Assembly (NCBI GenBank): GCA_963715045.1
Contig: CAVQRC010000043.1
Span: forward strand, 59,039 to 123,038
From: CAVQRC01 sp963715045
Lineage (GTDB): Bacteria; Planctomycetota; Planctomycetia; Pirellulales; Lacipirellulaceae
Length of the DNA stretch: 64,000 nt
Reading direction: 5' to 3'
Below are positions 28,929 through 37,820 of the stretch, one piece after another. The number at the start of each line of letters is the position of its first letter. Positions within the stretch are counted from its first letter, which is position 1. The notes beneath the pieces are model-generated. The model searched no databases and had not been told where the DNA came from. It saw nothing but the letters and a program-made list of their open reading frames with translations. A program made the translations under genes and the position numbers.

Positions 28929-29945
28929 ATGCCGCTCCCCGGATCTTTGCCGCTGGGCCGTCCGTCAACCAGGGGCTTCACGCTCGTCGAGTTGCTGGTC
29001 GTGATCGCGATTATCGGGGTTCTCGTGGCGCTGTTGTTGCCCGCCGTCCAGTCGGCCCGGGATGCGGCCCGCCGCGGTGCGTGCCTCAACAACCTACGCC
29101 AGGGCGCCGTGGCGATGCACAACTACCACTCCGCCCAGCAGAGCCTGCCCGCCGGCGCCTATAGCTGCTGCTGGGGCACCTGGATGGCTGCGATCCTGCC
29201 CTATCTCGAGGAAGGCAGCCTCTACAGCTTGTATGTCCATGAAGGCAAGTACGATCGGCCGGACGCCAGCTACCGCTATTCGGGCACCAGGAATCTACCG
29301 GTCACGCGACAGTTCATTGAAACGATGATCTGTCCCAGCGACGATGCTTCGCGGACCACGCTGCCCGGATTCCTCGACATCACCAGTCACAATTACGTCG
29401 TCAATCTGGGCAACACGGGTTTTCTCGTCCGGGGCGGCGACGTGAAGGAAGGAGCCGAAGCTGTTTACAACAACGTTCGCTTTGGCGGAGCGCCGTTTTC
29501 GATCAGTGGCTGGTCCAACATCGATCACAAGTATTCCGCCTTCAAGGATATTGCCGATGGCCTCAGCAATACGTTGCTGATGTCTGAGGTGCGGCAAGGG
29601 CAGGGCGTCGACCTCAGAGGCTTTACCTGGTGGGGATACGCAGCTGGGTTTTCGTCCTACCTGTCGCCGAACACGGCGCTGCCGGACGTGATGCAATCGG
29701 CCGATTACTGTGACTCGAGGATTCCTCAGAATCCGCCTTGCGTGGGTCCCCACTCTGCGTCGCGACTGATGATGAATGCCGTCCGCAGTAATCATCCCGG
29801 CGGCGTCAACGTCACCTACTGCGATGGATCGGGAGGCTTCGTTTCCGACGATATCTCGATCGATGCATGGCGGGCGAAGAGTACGGCTCGAGGTGAAGAA
29901 GTTCAGTCCGGCGACGATGCCTTCGGGGCACCTGCCCAACAGTAA
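28929..29945 (+). CDS. DUF1559 prepilin-like protein
   Basis: A 338-residue pseudopilin-like surface protein of the planctomycete DUF1559 family. The N-terminus has the type IV prepilin cleavage/methylation motif in STRGFTLVELLVVIAIIG with the +5 Glu, followed by LLPAVQSARDAARR and CLNNLRQ. The C-terminus has the family's NHPGGVNVTYCDGSGGFVSD. It would be processed by a prepilin peptidase and assembled at the envelope; the family's role is unknown. A small lipoprotein gene follows directly, the same pairing seen at 43.5-45 kb. Confidence 0.88.
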   Translation: MPLPGSLPLGRPSTRGFTLVELLVVIAIIGVLVALLLPAVQSARDAARRGACLNNLRQGAVAMHNYHSAQQSLPAGAYSCCWGTWMAAILPYLEEGSLYSLYVHEGKYDRPDASYRYSGTRNLPVTRQFIETMICPSDDASRTTLPGFLDITSHNYVVNLGNTGFLVRGGDVKEGAEAVYNNVRFGGAPFSISGWSNIDHKYSAFKDIADGLSNTLLMSEVRQGQGVDLRGFTWWGYAAGFSSYLSPNTALPDVMQSADYCDSRIPQNPPCVGPHSASRLMMNAVRSNHPGGVNVTYCDGSGGFVSDDISIDAWRAKSTARGEEVQSGDDAFGAPAQQ

Positions 29946-30009
29946 CGCCGCGCCGCTGCCGGTCGACCGGTCTGCGGGCTCTCGGTCCCTGACACTGGAG
30001 AGATCCACG

Positions 30010-30494
30010 ATGCCGTTGAGCAATCGAACCGACTTCGCCAGCGTGAGTTGGTGGTGGGATTGCTGGTGCTCGGCAGCGGCTGCGGTGCGGAGAATCGCCT
30101 GGGACGGGTGCGACTCTCCGGCAGCGTACAACTCGACGGTCTTCCGCTCGATGAAGGAAGCATTTCGTTCGAACCGTACGAGCACGTAGGGGTCGCCAGC
30201 GGCGGCGTCATCAAAGGCGGCAGATATGAGGTGGCTGCAGCCCAGGGCGTTCCCCCGGGCGAGTACCTCGTGCGGATTTACGCCCCGGTTTCCGCACCCG
30301 GAACTGCCGCGGAAGAACAACCGGTAAGCGTGCCAGGCCCCACCGCGGCGGCCAGCGGTCCCAGTCAGCCACCGCCTGGCACCGAGAGGATCCCGGCTGC
30401 CTACAACACTCGGAGCGAGCAGCGGATCACCGTCACCGCCGAAGGACCCAACGCGTTCGACTTCGACATCAAGACGGATCAAAAACTGCGATGA
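30010..30494 (+). CDS. Small lipoprotein paired with DUF1559, N-terminal frameshift
   Basis: About 160 residues with a lipobox LVLGSGC and a beta-sandwich-like body (VQLDGLPLDEGSISFEPYE, GGVIKGGRYEVAAAQGVPPG). Proteins of this type follow DUF1559 genes in planctomycetes; carboxypeptidase-regulatory-like fold is probable. The best start is the ATG at 30010, with GGAG 12 bases upstream, but its frame must shift near 30040-30048 to enter the lipobox frame, as if one base is missing. Otherwise translation would have to begin at a TTG at 30048. Its last four bases overlap the hyuA start. Confidence 0.65.
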
Positions 30495-32506
30495 GCTGGC
30501 GGCTGGGGACTGATACTGGAGGGACGTTTACCGATCTGGTCACGTTCGATGAGACGGCCCGGGAACTCCGTTTTTTTAAGACCCCCAGTACGCCGACCGA
30601 CCCCGGCAAGGCGATTGTGGATGGCGTCACGGCGACCGGTGTGCCCCCCGCTGCGATCCGCATCCTCGTCCATGGGACAACCGTCGCTACCAACGCCCTC
30701 CTGCAGCGACGCGGGGCCCGCGTCGCACTGATGACGACGGCCGGGTTTCGTGACGTGCTCCATATTCAGCGGCAGGATCGCCCCCGTCTGTACGATCTTC
30801 GCGGTCGCAGAGCCGAACCGCTCGTACCCCGCCAACTTCGCTGCGAGATTTCCGAGCGGATCCTGTTCGACGGATCGATTCGACATCCCGTGGTCGTCGA
30901 AGAGATCGAGACCCTGGTGCCCCTGCTCCGCGGCGAAGGCGTCGAGGCGATTGCCGTAGGGCTCCTGCACAGCTACGCGAATCCGACGCACGAGTTGGAA
31001 GTCGGGCGCATGCTGGCCGAACTCATGCCTGAAGTGACCGTCAGTTTGTCACATCAGGTAGTCGGGCAACACGGAGAGTATGAACGTTTCAGCACGTGTG
31101 TCGCCAATGCCTATGTGCAACCGGTAATGCAGCGTTACCTCGATCAGACCGAGCAGCGGCTTGCGGCTGCCGGCTGTCGTGCACCGCTATTGGTAATGAA
31201 AAGCAACGGCGGCGTGATGTCGGCCCGGGTCGCGGGCGAAGCGTGCATCGAAACTTTGCTATCCGGTCCCGCCGGCGGAGTGGTGGCCGGTGCCGCCGTG
31301 GCCCGCGCTCATCGCAACCCCAATCTCATCACCGCCGACATGGGCGGCACCAGCTTTGATGTCTCCGTGATCCATCAAGGACGGCTTGCTTTCGCCCGCG
31401 ATAGTGAATTGGGGGGATTGGCCATCTGTGTGCCGATGCTCGATATCCACACCGTCGGAGCCGGCGGTGGAAGCGTCGCGTGGGCCGATGCGGGCGGGGC
31501 CCTCCGTGTCGGTCCTCAGTCGGCGGGTGCCGACCCCGGTCCTGCATGCTATCGCCGCGGCGGAACCCGACCGACCGTGACTGATGCTAATCTTGTACTC
31601 GGCAGGTTGTCTCGATCATCCCTGCTCGAAGGACGAATGCTGCTGGACCTCGACGCGGCCCGTCGCGCGATTCACGATCATGTGGCCCACCCGCTCGGGC
31701 TGAACGTCGAGGCGGCTGCCGAAGGCATCCTGCGTGTCGTCAATGCCACGATGACCGCCGCGATCCGAAAGTTGACCGTCGAACGTGGACTCGACCCTCG
31801 CGAATTCACACTCTGCCCGTTCGGTGGAGCGGGGCCGCTGCACGCGGTCCAACTCGCTCAGGAGATGGGAATCAGCGAAGTCCTGGTCCCGATCGCGCCG
31901 GGCGTGACGTCGGCAATCGGCCTGTTGATGTCGAACCTGCGGGAAGATCGTATTCGCACCCTCATCGCTCCACTCACTGAAACCACGATGGCTGAGGTCG
32001 AGCGAATTGCCGAGCAGCTCGCCGTCGAGGCGGCGGCCAGTTTACCCGACTCTCGAGACGATCGTCAGACGCATCGAGCCGTCGGGCTGAGGTACCGCGG
32101 ACAGCGATACGACCTCATGATCGACATTCCCTCGGGACCGCTCCTGGTCAGCCAGCTCGCGCTCGACTTCCACCGTCGCCATGAACAGGCCTATGGTTAC
32201 CGTCGGGCAGATGAGCCGATCGAGCTGACGAGCGTCTGGGTTCGCGTCGAGGTCGATCTCCAGCCTGTCGTGTTTCCGCAGCTTCCCGCCGCCGCCGGGC
32301 CGCCTGAGCCGTTTGCCGTCCGCGAGGTCGTTTTCAATGCCCAGGTTTGCCAGACGCCCATCTTCCGTCGCGAAGCCATGTTGCCGACGGTCGTTCTCAG
32401 CGGGCCGGCGATTATCGAACAACTGGATGCCACAACGGTCATCGAACCGCGGCAATCCGTTGCGGTCGACCAATACGGGCAACTTGTGATTCATGCGAAC
32501 CCCTGA
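30491..32506 (+). CDS. hyuA: Hydantoinase/oxoprolinase subunit A
   Basis: ATP-dependent ring-opening enzyme subunit of the HyuA/OPLAH-A type, 671 residues, acting on 5-oxoproline, hydantoins or related compounds together with HyuB. It has the N-terminal actin-like phosphate motif LGTDTGGTFTDLVTFDE, the HGTTVATNALLQRRGARVAL segment, LLSGPAGGVVAGA, the second phosphate motif ITADMGGTSFDVSVI, then HTVGAGGGSVAWADAGGALR and SAGADPGPACYRRGG. The C-terminal part is the usual beta-rich domain. The start overlaps the lipoprotein stop by four bases; hyuB follows after 27 bases. Cytoplasmic. Confidence 0.93.
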   Translation: MSWRLGTDTGGTFTDLVTFDETARELRFFKTPSTPTDPGKAIVDGVTATGVPPAAIRILVHGTTVATNALLQRRGARVALMTTAGFRDVLHIQRQDRPRLYDLRGRRAEPLVPRQLRCEISERILFDGSIRHPVVVEEIETLVPLLRGEGVEAIAVGLLHSYANPTHELEVGRMLAELMPEVTVSLSHQVVGQHGEYERFSTCVANAYVQPVMQRYLDQTEQRLAAAGCRAPLLVMKSNGGVMSARVAGEACIETLLSGPAGGVVAGAAVARAHRNPNLITADMGGTSFDVSVIHQGRLAFARDSELGGLAICVPMLDIHTVGAGGGSVAWADAGGALRVGPQSAGADPGPACYRRGGTRPTVTDANLVLGRLSRSSLLEGRMLLDLDAARRAIHDHVAHPLGLNVEAAAEGILRVVNATMTAAIRKLTVERGLDPREFTLCPFGGAGPLHAVQLAQEMGISEVLVPIAPGVTSAIGLLMSNLREDRIRTLIAPLTETTMAEVERIAEQLAVEAAASLPDSRDDRQTHRAVGLRYRGQRYDLMIDIPSGPLLVSQLALDFHRRHEQAYGYRRADEPIELTSVWVRVEVDLQPVVFPQLPAAAGPPEPFAVREVVFNAQVCQTPIFRREAMLPTVVLSGPAIIEQLDATTVIEPRQSVAVDQYGQLVIHANP

Positions 32507-32533
32507 GAACCACTTCCCCTTGCCGCTGCCTCA

Positions 32534-34225
32534 ATGATCGATCCCGTAACACTCGAAATCATGCGAAGTCGCTGGCAGGGAATCGCCGAACAGATGTGTG
32601 CGGCGCTGGTCCGCGCGAGTTACTCCACGAATATCAAGGATCGACGCGACTGTTCGGCCGCGATCGCGTTAACGACTGGCGAGGTTCTTGCCCAGGCCGA
32701 GGTTGGCACACCGCTGCACCTGGGCATCATGCCCGGAGTGCTGCGGTCGGTCCTGGCAGCTCATCCCATCGAGACATTTCGCCCGGGCGATATGGTCATC
32801 ACCAACCTGCCGTATCCCGAGGGGCCCGGCCACCTGCCCGACTTGTCGATGGTCTCGGTGGTGTTCGCGGGCGATGGAGAGCCGCTGGCCCTGGCCGCAA
32901 CCACGGCCCATCACGTCGACATGGGTGGATTCGCGCCGGGGAGCATGCCGCTGGGCGTTACCGAGATCTATCAGGAAGGACTTCAGATTCCCCCGCTGAA
33001 AATCGTCGAACAGGGACGGATGAACGAACCCCTGCTGAGCCTGATCAACCAGAACGTACGCACTCAGTCCGAAGTTCGCGGCGATCTCATGGCTCAGATC
33101 GCGGCCGCGCGCATGGCCGAGGCCCGCACCGCGGAGCTCCTGGACCAGGCCGACCGAAATCAGCTCGTCACCTACATGAACGAGATCCTCGCTTACGCCG
33201 AGCGACGGATGCGGGCAGGTATCCGCGGCATTCCGGACGGGGAGTACGAGTTCGAAGATTTTCTCGACGATGACGGGCACGGAAGCGGCCCGATTCGAAT
33301 TCGCGTGACGCTCCGCGTTCGCGGTGACGAACTGCAAGCCGATTTCACCGGCACTGCAGCACAGGTGCTGGGCCCGCTCAACGCGCGGCTCTCAGCCGCC
33401 AAGGCGTGTGTGTATTACGCGACCAAGGCAGTCATCGATCCCGACCTGCCCACGTCGGCTGGAGCCTATCGACCGCTGGAAGTCTTTGCTCCCGAAGGTA
33501 CGATTCTCAACGCCTATTACCCGGCCGCGATCGGCAACGCCAACATCCTCACCGACCAGCGGGTCGTCGACGTGCTGATGGGCGCGTTTTATCAGGCCGT
33601 TCCTGAACGTGTCTGTGCGGCCTGCAGTGGCGAGATGAACCTCATCAATATTGGCGGCACCGATCCTCGTACGGGCAGCTACTACAACTACGTGGAAACG
33701 TATGCCGGCGGCCAGGGAGCTTGCCATGATCTTGACGGCCAGGACGGCGTGCACACGCATCTGACGAATACGCGGAACGCGCCCGTGGAAGTCATTGAGC
33801 AGGCGTACCCGCTCGAGGTCGTTCGCTACGGATTGATTCCCGATTCGGAGGGGCCGGGTCGGATGCGGGGAGGGTGTGGCATGCTCCGCGAACTACGTTG
33901 CCTGGCCGATCGCACGATCGTGAGCATCGGGGCCGACCGGCGGTTATTCACTCCCTGGGGGATCGAAACCGACCACCGGGCCCGGGGCGCGTTCTGTTCG
34001 GTCCGCCGCGCCGACGGAACCATCGAAGAGCTTCCCACCAAGGTGTACGCGGTCCTCAATCGGGGCGACCGATTGTGCATTGAAACGCCGGGAGGAGGAG
34101 GGTGGGGCGACCCGGCTGAGCGACTTCGCGATGCGGTCGCCGCCGACATCGCCGCGGGGCTGATCAACGCCGCCCGCGCTGAAGCTCATCTACGGCGACG
34201 TGTAGTTTCGCCGGGCCACGTGTAG
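32534..34225 (+). CDS. hyuB: Hydantoinase/oxoprolinase subunit B
   Basis: Partner subunit of HyuA, 563 residues of the HyuB/OPLAH-B family. It opens DPVTLEIMRSRWQGIAEQM and has the family segments RASYSTNIKDRRDCSAAI, GDMVITNLPYPEGPGHLPD, TTAHHVDMGGFAPGSMP and AGAYRPLEVFAPEGTILN, ending with GGGGWGDPAERL. The exact substrate cannot be told: 5-oxoproline is the default guess, with N-methylhydantoin or acetophenone-type carboxylation as alternatives. The stop codon TAG at 34223-34225 coincides with the left edge of a REP array, so the final residues SPGHV may be supplied by the element. Confidence 0.92.
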   Translation: MIDPVTLEIMRSRWQGIAEQMCAALVRASYSTNIKDRRDCSAAIALTTGEVLAQAEVGTPLHLGIMPGVLRSVLAAHPIETFRPGDMVITNLPYPEGPGHLPDLSMVSVVFAGDGEPLALAATTAHHVDMGGFAPGSMPLGVTEIYQEGLQIPPLKIVEQGRMNEPLLSLINQNVRTQSEVRGDLMAQIAAARMAEARTAELLDQADRNQLVTYMNEILAYAERRMRAGIRGIPDGEYEFEDFLDDDGHGSGPIRIRVTLRVRGDELQADFTGTAAQVLGPLNARLSAAKACVYYATKAVIDPDLPTSAGAYRPLEVFAPEGTILNAYYPAAIGNANILTDQRVVDVLMGAFYQAVPERVCAACSGEMNLINIGGTDPRTGSYYNYVETYAGGQGACHDLDGQDGVHTHLTNTRNAPVEVIEQAYPLEVVRYGLIPDSEGPGRMRGGCGMLRELRCLADRTIVSIGADRRLFTPWGIETDHRARGAFCSVRRADGTIEELPTKVYAVLNRGDRLCIETPGGGGWGDPAERLRDAVAADIAAGLINAARAEAHLRRRVVSPGHV

Positions 34226-34497
34226 TCCCGTCACTCCGTGGCGGTGCCCGCACTCCGTGGCGGGGATTGCCATCGCCGGTACTGCTTTCGCCGGCGGCGG
34301 CTTCCAGACGACGCTGGATTGTGGTCGCTGTTGCGGCCTGGGTCACGGAGTGCCCCGCCACGTGTAGTCCCGTCACTCCGTGGCGGGGATGTTGTGCCAT
34401 CGCCGGTACTGCTTTCGCGCCGGCGGCGGCTTCCAGACGGCGCTGGATTGTGGTCGCTTTTCGGGCCTGGGTCACGGAGTGCCCCGTCTACGTGTAG
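34221..34497 (+). repeat. REP-like elements left of the RAYT gene, two units
   Basis: Two ~130-bp units begin near 34222 and 34365. Each opens GTAGTCCCGTCACTCCGTGG and closes GGGTCACGGAGTGCCCCG; the core carries GCCATCGCCGGTACTGCTTT and a GC-rich hairpin. The first has a short internal duplication of the GCACTCCGTGGCGG motif. They abut the hyuB stop codon. Confidence 0.9.
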
Positions 34498-34592
34498 CCG
34501 CGTCAGAGCAGTGATTGACAACCAAATACGAGTAATATATGTACATGTGTATATGTACTCCGAAAACCTTATCCCTACTGGCGAGAGACATC

Positions 34593-35273
34593 ATGCCATC
34601 AGCCGTCGCTATCCCTGAGCGATTCGGATTCTTCGATCCGCAGGCGGAGTACGCCGTAACTTATGGCAAACTCCCGCACTGGGAACAGGAAGGTGCCACG
34701 CAGTTCATTACATTTCGTACTGCAGATTCGATTCCTCGATCCGTGATGGATCTGTGGAGGGCGGAGAGGGATGCCTGGCTGATTGCGCGAAAGATCGATC
34801 CGCGCGCTCCCGGATGGGGCTTGGCGTTTGCGCGATTGTCCTGTGATACGCGCCGTGCGTTTCATCGCGAGTTCACCGCAAAGCTCGAACGTCACCTGGA
34901 CGACTTACACGGCGCGTGTTTGCTCGCGTGGCCCGGAATTGCTGAGATCGTTGCCGATTCGTTGCGCCATTTCGATGGCTTCAGATACCATCTTGGCGAC
35001 TTCGTTGTGATGCCAAATCACGTGCACTTGATTGCCTGCACCACGAGAGGTTTTTCAATGCGTGCGCAGTGCCAGTCGTGGAAGCACTTCACCGCTCGGC
35101 GGATCAACCAAAACCTCGGTCGGACTGGTCAGTTCTGGCAGACGGAGAGTTTCGACCATCTGATTCGCGATAACGAGCATTTCGCTCGGTTTAAGCGGTA
35201 TATCCACAAGAATGCCGAGGAAGCGCGAAGTGCTGGCAGTCGATTCCTGTACTGGGCACTTCCAGGTGAATGA
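34593..35273 (+). CDS. REP-associated tyrosine (Y1, HUH) transposase, RAYT
   Basis: Single-strand DNA transposase of 226 residues in the TnpA_REP branch of the IS200/IS605 Y1 family. The HUH motif is HVH in VVMPNHVHLIA. The likely catalytic Tyr is in FARFKRYIHKNAEEA, preceded by the family block GQFWQTESFDHLIRDNEHF. The N-terminal strand GATQFITFRTADSIP is also typical. The ATG at 34593 is chosen because the protein then starts before the conserved core with no extra tail; a weak GAGAGA lies upstream. Unlike IS200 it is flanked by its presumed substrates, the REP arrays. No TnpB or accessory gene is present. Its stop lies about a dozen bases before the right array. Confidence 0.9.
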   Translation: MPSAVAIPERFGFFDPQAEYAVTYGKLPHWEQEGATQFITFRTADSIPRSVMDLWRAERDAWLIARKIDPRAPGWGLAFARLSCDTRRAFHREFTAKLERHLDDLHGACLLAWPGIAEIVADSLRHFDGFRYHLGDFVVMPNHVHLIACTTRGFSMRAQCQSWKHFTARRINQNLGRTGQFWQTESFDHLIRDNEHFARFKRYIHKNAEEARSAGSRFLYWALPGE

Positions 35274-35285
35274 GCGTCGCAACAT

Positions 35286-35828
35286 GTAGCCCCGTCACTC
35301 CGTGTTGTAGCCCCGCACTCCGTGGCGGGGATGTTGTGCCATCGCCGGTACTGCTTTCGCGCCGGCGGCGGCTTCCTGACGGCGCTGGATGGTGGTCGCT
35401 GTTGCGGCCTGGGTCACGGAGTGCCCCGCCTACGTGTAGTCCCGTCACTCCGTGGCGGGAATGTTGTGCCATCGCCGGTACTGCTTTCGCGCCGGCGGCG
35501 GCTTCCTGGCGGCGCTGGATTGTGGTCGCTGTTGCGGCCTGGGTCACGGAGTGCCCCGCCTACGTGTAGCCCCGTCACTCCGTGGCGGGGATGTTGTGCC
35601 ATCGCCGGTACTGCTTTCGCGCCGGCGGCGGCTTCCTGGCGGCGCTGGATTGTGGTCGCTGTTGCGGCCTGGGTCACGGAGTGCCCCGCCTACGTGTAGC
35701 CCCGCCACTCCGTGGCGGGAATGTTGTGCCATCGCCGGTACTGCTTTCGCGCCGGCGGCGGCTTCCAGACGCGCTGGATTGTGGTCGCTGTTGCGGCCTG
35801 GGTCACGGAGTGCCGCGCCTACGTGTCG
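35286..35828 (+). repeat. REP-like tandem array right of the RAYT gene, 130-bp period
   Basis: After a truncated unit at 35286-35304, four units start near 35307, 35436, 35566 and 35696, with an exact 130-base period for the last three. Ends are GTAGTCCCGTCACTCCGTGG and GGGTCACGGAGTGCCCCGCC. Copies are more than 95 percent alike by eye. The last unit ends inside the coding end of the convergent ceramidase-like gene and supplies its stop codon. Confidence 0.92.
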
Positions 35829-37269
35829 TCCCGGGGATGCCGATTCGACGATCGAAACGGGGCGGAATCTGACGACGTACTTCGTCCACGATGCGGTTCT
35901 CGAGCCCCGCCGCGAGGGTCGTGGGGAGCGCGAAATACACGATCTCCGATCCACCTCCATAGCCACCCTCGGTGAGAAGTCGCTCGGAAGGGATGTAACT
36001 ACAGAACGAATTCGCATAGCCGTGCAGCCACAGCCGCGACGGGTCGAGTTCGCGTCGGAGCCGGAGGGCGTAGTCCACGCACACTTCGCCGCCCAGAAAC
36101 ACCATGGCGAGCGAGTCGCCGAACGCCCAGGTCTGGATCGGATAGTCGATCGCCGTGGGAAGTTCTTCGCCGCGTTCCAGGCGGGCGAGTTGGAATCGCG
36201 CGTTGTATCCGGCAGGGCTGTCCTGGTCGGCCAACACGGCGAGTTGGTCACGCGAGGGCAGAGGAGCCAATGGCAAGTCAATCTGCTGATACTCGCTGAC
36301 AATCTCTCCCGTGACCGGTTTCAACGGCCCGGCTATCAGACGCTGGACCTCGGCGGCGATCATGGCTCCCTGTTCGGCAGCCAGGCCGACGTCGCTGCCG
36401 TTGCCGCGTTCGGAAGGGTTGGCGTCCGATCCGCAGCCGATCGAGACCAGCGCGAGGGCCTCGGGGTAGGCGTGCTCGAGCGCGGCCTGGGCAAATCCGG
36501 CCCAGTCGCCACTGATCTTGTTGTCCGAAAGCGTCACGCAGTGGCACGCGTAGGTGACATAGATCGCCCGCACCGCACCTGCCGGCGATCGGGCGACAAG
36601 CATTGGCAGGTGATGATCGACCGGACCGCCCTTGGTACGGCGGTTGATCGCGAAGCCGACGTTGCCGACGCCCCAATGCAACGTGGCCGGTTGCCGATTG
36701 GCGAGGGCCACCAGGGCCGCTTGTTCGATGCGGTCGGTGAGTTCGCGCGTGTAGCGATCGATCCGCTGCTGCTGGTCTGGCGGAATTGGCGAACTGAAAA
36801 TCGTGTCCGCCGCCCCGTTCACTTTGGGAGTGGTGTGCGAGTGAGAAAACACCAGGGCGACCCGCTCGCGGCGAATCGAGGCCTTGTTCGCGAGTCGGTC
36901 GGCCACTTCGTCGACCAGCGACAGGGGTACCCCCAGGCTGTCGATCGAGAGCAGCAACAACGGACCCTCTTCGTCGCTGCCGATTGCCAGGGCCTTGGCC
37001 CAGATCCGCTGGGTCACCTCCGTTGATTCGTCTCGGCGAAATCCGAACCCGTTCAGTCGAATCGGGTAGTCGGGCGTGATGTCGACCCGCGCGACGCCGA
37101 TCGCAAACTCCCGGACCGCGTCTGCCCCGATGCAAGCTGGCGGCGAGAGCGCCGCCGCCACCGTGATCAGAAACAGGATGACTGCGCCACATCGATGGCG
37201 GAGACGCCCGCTCGCGGCTGCCCGCGGACGGGCGATGCCACTAGAACGGGACTTCATCGTCACTTTCAT
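35803..37269 (-). CDS. Neutral/alkaline ceramidase-like secreted protein
   Basis: A 488-residue exported protein of the neutral ceramidase N-terminal domain family, often present in several copies in planctomycetes. A basic N-terminus and hydrophobic stretch (GAVILFLITVAAALSPPACIG) form the signal. Family segments are FAIGVARVDITPDYPIRLNG, LLLSIDSLGVPLSLVDEVA, VFSHSHTTPKVNG (His metal ligands), VTYACHCVTLSDNKISGDW and YANSFCSYIPSERLLTEGGY. True ceramidase activity is unproven. The ATG at 37269 has GAGG nearby and overlaps the DUF3127 gene end; ATG 37257 is an alternative. The last residues, from about GTTRRRGTP, and the TGA are encoded by the REP array. Confidence 0.85.
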   Translation of the reverse strand: MKVTMKSRSSGIARPRAAASGRLRHRCGAVILFLITVAAALSPPACIGADAVREFAIGVARVDITPDYPIRLNGFGFRRDESTEVTQRIWAKALAIGSDEEGPLLLLSIDSLGVPLSLVDEVADRLANKASIRRERVALVFSHSHTTPKVNGAADTIFSSPIPPDQQQRIDRYTRELTDRIEQAALVALANRQPATLHWGVGNVGFAINRRTKGGPVDHHLPMLVARSPAGAVRAIYVTYACHCVTLSDNKISGDWAGFAQAALEHAYPEALALVSIGCGSDANPSERGNGSDVGLAAEQGAMIAAEVQRLIAGPLKPVTGEIVSEYQQIDLPLAPLPSRDQLAVLADQDSPAGYNARFQLARLERGEELPTAIDYPIQTWAFGDSLAMVFLGGEVCVDYALRLRRELDPSRLWLHGYANSFCSYIPSERLLTEGGYGGGSEIVYFALPTTLAAGLENRIVDEVRRQIPPRFDRRIGIPGTTRRRGTP

Positions 37270-37645
37270 CGGCCTCGGCAAGTTGATCGTTGATCTGCTT
37301 TTCCGAAGTCCCGGCGGCACCGGCTCCGGCCGCGCCACTTCCCGCGGCTCCGCCACCGTGAAGCTGAAAACTCAACGCTTCGGCATTCAAGAAATAACGA
37401 ACTTCACTGCCGGCGTCCTTCTGCCATTTACGGCCGCTGAGTCGATACGTGATTTCTACATCGTCGCCCACGTTCATCGAATCCACGGAATCGCAGCCGT
37501 CGTGGGTGAACTCGACCGGTATGTAATTCGTGAAACGTTCTTTTTGTTGTTCGAGAACCACCATCCGCTTGCGAAAACCCTTTTGCCCGTATGTTTTCGT
37601 ATCGTCGATGAAGTGCACGATACCGCGGATGCTTGGATCACTCAT
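37241..37645 (-). CDS. DUF3127 OB-fold-like protein with SSB-type acidic tip
   Basis: A 134-residue protein whose first 95 residues fit the DUF3127 family (GIVHFIDDTKTYGQKGFRKR, then VVLEQQKERFTNYIPVEF and DDVEITYRLSGRKW), a predicted single-strand-DNA-binding-like OB fold. It is followed by a Gly/Ala linker and an acidic end DESDDEVPF. That end mimics the DDDIPF tip by which SSB recruits repair and replication proteins, so an accessory SSB role is plausible but inferred. The stop codon overlaps the start of the ceramidase-like gene on the same strand. Confidence 0.8.
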   Translation of the reverse strand: MSDPSIRGIVHFIDDTKTYGQKGFRKRMVVLEQQKERFTNYIPVEFTHDGCDSVDSMNVGDDVEITYRLSGRKWQKDAGSEVRYFLNAEALSFQLHGGGAAGSGAAGAGAAGTSEKQINDQLAEADESDDEVPF

Positions 37646-37820
37646 GGATTCGAATCCTTATTACCGAGATTCCGTCTACGTATTGCCGGTGCCCGGGGCT
37701 CATCGTAACGGGATTGGTGAGCATTGAAAACACGCCCACCCGGTCGCACGACAATGCACGAGCCGTCTCCCGGTTTCGCAACAGTCCTTTCACGACCGAG
37801 CCAACCGGAGCGACGATTGC

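Larger units (their letters stand above)
34221..35828 (+). mobile_element. REPtron: RAYT gene flanked by REP arrays
   Basis: A Y1 transposase gene is enclosed by two REP units on the left and four on the right, all of one family. Related units occur at 22501-23045, 39400-39752 and near 54957. This arrangement is the known hallmark of REP-associated tyrosine transposases, which act on REP hairpins as single strands and make no target duplication. Whether it is still active is unknown. Confidence 0.85.

Noticed and set aside
35286..35828. Possible CRISPR array or coding repeat protein
   Set aside because: 130-bp contiguous palindromic units with the same ends as other REP loci; frames reading through are repetitive Arg/Pro-rich artefacts.
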